A stretch of 64,000 nucleotides of DNA from Paenibacillus phoenicis (lineage in GTDB: Bacteria > Bacillota > Bacilli > Paenibacillales > Paenibacillaceae), in NCBI RefSeq assembly GCF_034718895.1, contig NZ_JAYERP010000001.1, positions 434,001 to 498,000 on the forward strand, given 5' to 3'. The notes under the pieces are model-generated. The model did no database searches. It saw only the letters and a program-made list of their open reading frames with translations, and was not told the origin of the DNA. How positions within the stretch are numbered: position 1 is the first letter of the stretch; each line of letters opens with the position of its first letter. Shown here in pieces: positions 60,587 to 64,000 of the stretch. Position numbers and translations under genes: made by a program.

Positions 60587-63316
60587 ATGGCGACAAGCGG
60601 CTGGAAATTCCATGGGAAGGAGGGTGTGTTTCGGCTTGAACAGCCTGAGTTAAGCAGTTATTTGTATTTTCCTTTGGTTAATGATGCGGGGATGATGTCC
60701 TCGGTATCACCGAATTTGCATGGGCAAGCGACAACGGGGCATAACTCATTTCTGCTGGAGCCGATCTCGGTGGAGAGTTTGCATAACTCTAAAGCGGCGC
60801 GGAATTTTTGGATCTATCTTGATGGTTATGGGGCCTGGTCCGTGACGGGGAATTCGGCGCGGCAAAACGCGGCGTTATTTTCAGAGGAGAAAGAGAAGAC
60901 TTTGCTGGAGGCCGGGTTCTTATGGCATAAGATCACGCGGGAAAGTGCCAATCTGAACTTGAGAGCCGAAATCACCAGCTTTGTTCCCGTGACGGACGAT
61001 AAAATCGAACTGATGAAGGTTCGGCTGACCAATACCGGGGATACGGAACTCACCATTACACCTACCGCGGCGATTCCGCTGTATGCGCGTTCTGCTGACG
61101 ATCTGCGGGATCACCGGCATGTTACCTCGTTGCTCCACCGGATATATACCTCCGCTCACGGCGTAGAGGTTCAACCGGCACTGTCGTTCGATGAGCGCGG
61201 GCATCGCGTGAACAAAACGGCCTACGGCGTATTTGGAGCCGCGCAGGATGGGACTGCTCCGATTGGATTCTTCCCGGTGATCGAAGACTTCATCGGCGAA
61301 GGCGGGGCTTTAGACTGGCCGCAGGCGGTGGTCGCCAATCGTCAGCCGGATGTTGAAGCAGGCGCCGAAATCGAGGGGTATGAAGCGGTTGGTGCGCTCA
61401 AGTTTGCCACAACCCAGCTAGCGCCGGGGGAATCGGTGTCCTATGTTGTAGCCATGATGATCGCTAATGACCGGATCGATACGAAGCGCATTGCTGCAGC
61501 ATATTTGTCAGAGGCCCGATTTGATGAACTGCTGGAACAAAACGAAACTTACTGGCGGGGCAAGCTGGATACGCTCGCTTTTCAATCCGGAGATGAACAA
61601 CATGATCTTTGGTTGAAGTGGGTGACGCTACAGCCGATTTTACGCCGTTTATATGGAAACTCGTTCCTCCCGTATCACGATTATGGGCGCGGCGGACGAG
61701 GCTGGCGCGATTTATGGCAGGACTGTCTGGCCTTGCTGGTGATGGAGCCGGATGAAGTGGGGCATTTGCTTTACAACAACTATGCCGGCGTGCGGATCGA
61801 CGGCAGTAATGCGACGATTATCGGCGCGAAACCGGGCGAATTTATCGCTGACCGCAACAATATTCCGCGGGTATGGATGGACCATGGGGCTTGGCCGCTG
61901 TTAACGACGCTACTGTATATTCATCAAAGCGGGGACCTTGGCTTTTTGCTGAAGCCGCAGACGTATTTCCGCGATATTTTCACCAAACGTTGTAAGGAAC
62001 GTGATCTTGCCTGGACGCCGGAGCAGGGGAACAAGCTGTTGTCGCAAGATGGGCGTATTTACGAAGGGAGCATTTTGGAGCATATTCTGCTGCAAAATAT
62101 CGTGGCGTTCTTTAACGTAGGCGAAAATGGCAATATTAAGCTGGAAGGCGCGGACTGGAACGACGGACTGGATATGGCGCCGGCACGTGGAGAGAGCGTT
62201 GCGTTTACAGCATTTTATGCCAGCAATTTGCTGGAGCTCTCCGAGTTGATTCCTCGGTTAGCACAAGCGCCGGGCGGAACGGATACGATCGAGATTGCCG
62301 AAGAAATCGCTGTGTTGCTGGATAGCCTGGGAACGCCGATTAACTACGACAGCATTCCGGCGAAGCAGGAGCTGCTGGAACGTTATTTTGACTCCGTTGT
62401 GCCGGCCGTCAGCGGGCGGAAGCGGAAGTTTAGCGTGCAGCAGGTGGCGGAGGATCTTCGGCGGAAAGCGGATTGGGCGTTTGAACATTTACGGAAGCAG
62501 GAATGGATCCGCAGTGCTGAAGGGTTCGAGTGGTTTAACGGATATTACAACAACGATGCCGTACGGGTGGAAGGAGACCATCCAAACGGGGTACGTATGA
62601 CGTTAACCGGTCAAGTGTTTACAATCATGGGCGGCATTGCGACCGAGGAGCAAGTTGGCAAAATCACAGCAGCGGTGGATCGGTATCTCAAGGATGAGCG
62701 CATCGGTTACCGGCTGAACTCACGGTTTGGTGAAATTCAACAGAATCTGGGGCGGGCGTTTGGGTTTGCTTTTGGCCATAAAGAAAACGGGGCGATGTTC
62801 AGCCACATGACGGTGATGTACGCCAATGCGCTCTATAAGCGCGGATTCGTCCAGGCTGGCAAGCAGGTGCTGGATTCCGTTTACCGCTTGTCCGCGGATT
62901 TTGAACGCAGTCGGATGTATCCCGGGATTCCGGAATATATTAACGAACGGGGCCGCGGCATGTATACTTATTTAACGGGATCGGCCAGCTGGCTGCTGTT
63001 GACGCTGCTGACGGAAGTATATGGGGTCAAAGGCGATTACGGAGATCTGCGTCTGGAACCGAAGCTGACTGCAGAGCAATTTGATGCAGTGGGAGAAGCG
63101 TCGGTGATCACCAGCTTCGCCGGACGTAAGTTGCAGATCGTTTATCGTAACCTGGAGCGTGCCGAATACGGGAAGTATCGAATCGGTCACGTTACCGTAA
63201 ATGGCGTATCGCTGGATTCCAGCTCTCGTGAGGGGGGCTGCCTTATTCCGCGTCAAGAGATCGAGGCGCTGCAGGAAGGAGCCGTTCACCGGATAGAAAT
63301 TACGTTAACCGCGTAA
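60587..63316 (+). CDS. GH94-type disaccharide phosphorylase (cellobiose phosphorylase-like)
   Basis: A 909-residue cytoplasmic enzyme that splits a beta-linked glucoside with phosphate to give a sugar 1-phosphate. An N-terminal beta-sandwich (about 1-300) precedes the (alpha/alpha)6 barrel with GRGGRGWRDLWQDCLALL and EGADWNDGLDMAP, which holds the proton-donor Asp of the family. The exact disaccharide is not determined. ATG 60587 is best placed after GGAAAGGATG; earlier in-frame ATGs at 60578 and 60524 are weaker. The next gene, 18 bases on, is probably in the same operon. Confidence 0.85.
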   Translation: MATSGWKFHGKEGVFRLEQPELSSYLYFPLVNDAGMMSSVSPNLHGQATTGHNSFLLEPISVESLHNSKAARNFWIYLDGYGAWSVTGNSARQNAALFSEEKEKTLLEAGFLWHKITRESANLNLRAEITSFVPVTDDKIELMKVRLTNTGDTELTITPTAAIPLYARSADDLRDHRHVTSLLHRIYTSAHGVEVQPALSFDERGHRVNKTAYGVFGAAQDGTAPIGFFPVIEDFIGEGGALDWPQAVVANRQPDVEAGAEIEGYEAVGALKFATTQLAPGESVSYVVAMMIANDRIDTKRIAAAYLSEARFDELLEQNETYWRGKLDTLAFQSGDEQHDLWLKWVTLQPILRRLYGNSFLPYHDYGRGGRGWRDLWQDCLALLVMEPDEVGHLLYNNYAGVRIDGSNATIIGAKPGEFIADRNNIPRVWMDHGAWPLLTTLLYIHQSGDLGFLLKPQTYFRDIFTKRCKERDLAWTPEQGNKLLSQDGRIYEGSILEHILLQNIVAFFNVGENGNIKLEGADWNDGLDMAPARGESVAFTAFYASNLLELSELIPRLAQAPGGTDTIEIAEEIAVLLDSLGTPINYDSIPAKQELLERYFDSVVPAVSGRKRKFSVQQVAEDLRRKADWAFEHLRKQEWIRSAEGFEWFNGYYNNDAVRVEGDHPNGVRMTLTGQVFTIMGGIATEEQVGKITAAVDRYLKDERIGYRLNSRFGEIQQNLGRAFGFAFGHKENGAMFSHMTVMYANALYKRGFVQAGKQVLDSVYRLSADFERSRMYPGIPEYINERGRGMYTYLTGSASWLLLTLLTEVYGVKGDYGDLRLEPKLTAEQFDAVGEASVITSFAGRKLQIVYRNLERAEYGKYRIGHVTVNGVSLDSSSREGGCLIPRQEIEALQEGAVHRIEITLTA

Positions 63317-63334
63317 TAGATAGGAAGGGAACCC

Positions 63335-64000
63335 ATGGCTTATCATTTAAAAAACGACCGATTGCACGTTGAAATTGCCGAACTCGGCGAAGTGTACCAA
63401 GGCACCCGGTTCGACGGGGCCGGAATCATCACAGGCGTTAAGCTGGACGGACAACATCAATTCTGCGTGCCGGAAAGCCTGACACCCGGAACCGGAACAG
63501 GAGGCATTGGAATTTGCAGCGAATTTGGCATCAAGGAAGCGATTGGGTATGAGGAAACTCAGGTGGGTGAACGGTTCCCCAAGCTGGGTGTAGGCTTGCT
63601 CACACGGCCGGATGATGCGGAGTACTTTTTTTACAGGGATTACGCCTGCCAGCGTTTTGAGACTCGGGTGGAGCAAAGTGGTGAGCAGCAGATTTGTTTT
63701 ACGACCGAGCCTGTGGAATGCCGGGGATACGCCATGCGTATGCAAAAAAGCATCAAAATCTCCGGCAACCTTCTGTCCGTCACTTACATATTGGAGAACA
63801 CTGGGAGCCGAGTGATTATGACCGACGAATACAGCCATAACTTTCTCGGTATTGACGGATATGCGGTCGGGCCGGATTACGTGCTGAAGCTGCCGTTTGC
63901 TCCGGAGATCTGGAGCGATGATCCATCGACGCTGGAGGGCTTGGTGTTTGAGGGGGATCAAGTGACCTGGGAGCGCCGTCCAGAGAAGGACTTCTATTTC
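63335..64000 (+). CDS. Aldose-1-epimerase-superfamily protein, cut by window end
   Basis: ATG 63335 after GGAAGGGA opens a frame that is still open at the window end (222 residues seen). HLKNDRLHVEIAELGEVYQGTRFD, RFPKLGVGLLTRP, DYACQRFET and DEYSHNFLGIDG look like a galactose-mutarotase-type beta-sandwich with a His in the active-site strand. A role in converting the sugar released by the adjacent phosphorylase is inferred from context. Confidence 0.7.
   Translation, partial: MAYHLKNDRLHVEIAELGEVYQGTRFDGAGIITGVKLDGQHQFCVPESLTPGTGTGGIGICSEFGIKEAIGYEETQVGERFPKLGVGLLTRPDDAEYFFYRDYACQRFETRVEQSGEQQICFTTEPVECRGYAMRMQKSIKISGNLLSVTYILENTGSRVIMTDEYSHNFLGIDGYAVGPDYVLKLPFAPEIWSDDPSTLEGLVFEGDQVTWERRPEKDFYF

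Noticed and set aside
63347-63961. 204-codon antisense frame near the window end
   Set aside because: It lies opposite an epimerase-like gene that has a ribosome binding site and recognisable blocks.

Overview
The window looks like a chromosomal stretch from a spore-forming Bacillota of the Paenibacillus type. The reasons are a mid-50s GC feel (judged by eye), strong AAGGAGG-type ribosome binding sites with frequent GTG and TTG starts, T-box leaders, a SAM-I riboswitch, and sporulation genes (a Spo0E-family phosphatase, CotF-like coat proteins, YtxC, a gamma-SASP-like peptide). Much of it is core chromosome, interrupted by two insertion-sequence transposases (an IS91-like HUH/Y2 enzyme and an IS110 DEDD enzyme) and by several families of short intergenic repeats.

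Layout. 1-5 kb: PAS histidine kinase, the reverse-strand feoA-feoB-Cys-rich ferrous iron operon behind a Fur-like box, a MITE-like repeat, and an aldolase-domain protein. 5-9 kb: a GGDEF-EAL membrane protein and the IS91-like element with a zinc-ribbon partner ORF. 9-14.5 kb: an accessory-looking block (self-operated TetR gene, aldo/keto reductase, luciferase-like oxidoreductase, an unrecognised 450-residue protein, tRNA-Pro and tRNA-Gly, an Fnr-box-preceded DoxX gene), bounded by two nearly identical 114-base repeats. 14.5-25 kb: ywbE, T-box-pheS-pheT, zapA with a very long coiled coil, a cupredoxin lipoprotein, mutS2, DUF350. 25-36 kb: MFS transporter, coat proteins, alaR-alaT-like pair, Spo0E, PduO-type adenosyltransferase, RluA synthase, ArsC/Spx-like protein, 5'-3' exonuclease, DUF3055, HRDC protein, then a gene-free stretch with an array of covarying 18-base palindromes, and corA. 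36-43 kb: a long corA leader that looks like an RNA switch, SAM riboswitch-metA-metI-metC, IS110 transposase, mqnC. 43-58 kb: ytxC, T-box-thrS, 3D-domain protein, gamma-SASP-like peptide, liaF-liaS-liaR, htrA with a CssRS-like pair, ispH, CAP-domain protein. 58-64 kb: DAHP synthase, a type I-beta glutamine synthetase behind a perfect GlnR/TnrA box, a GH94-type phosphorylase behind a palindromic operator, and the start of an aldose-epimerase-like gene cut by the window end.

How it fits together. Amino-acid and tRNA charging genes are controlled by RNA: T-boxes for pheST and thrS, SAM-I for methionine synthesis. Envelope stress is represented twice in a row (liaFSR, then htrA with its kinase and regulator). 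Metals are handled by feoAB and corA. The most unusual signals are non-coding: the mutually exclusive pairings in the corA leader, the palindrome array near 35.1 kb, a TIR-bearing repeat sitting inside the pheS leader, and the non-coding flank of the IS110 transposase where a bridge RNA would be expected. All statements come from reading the sequence; no search or folding program was run.
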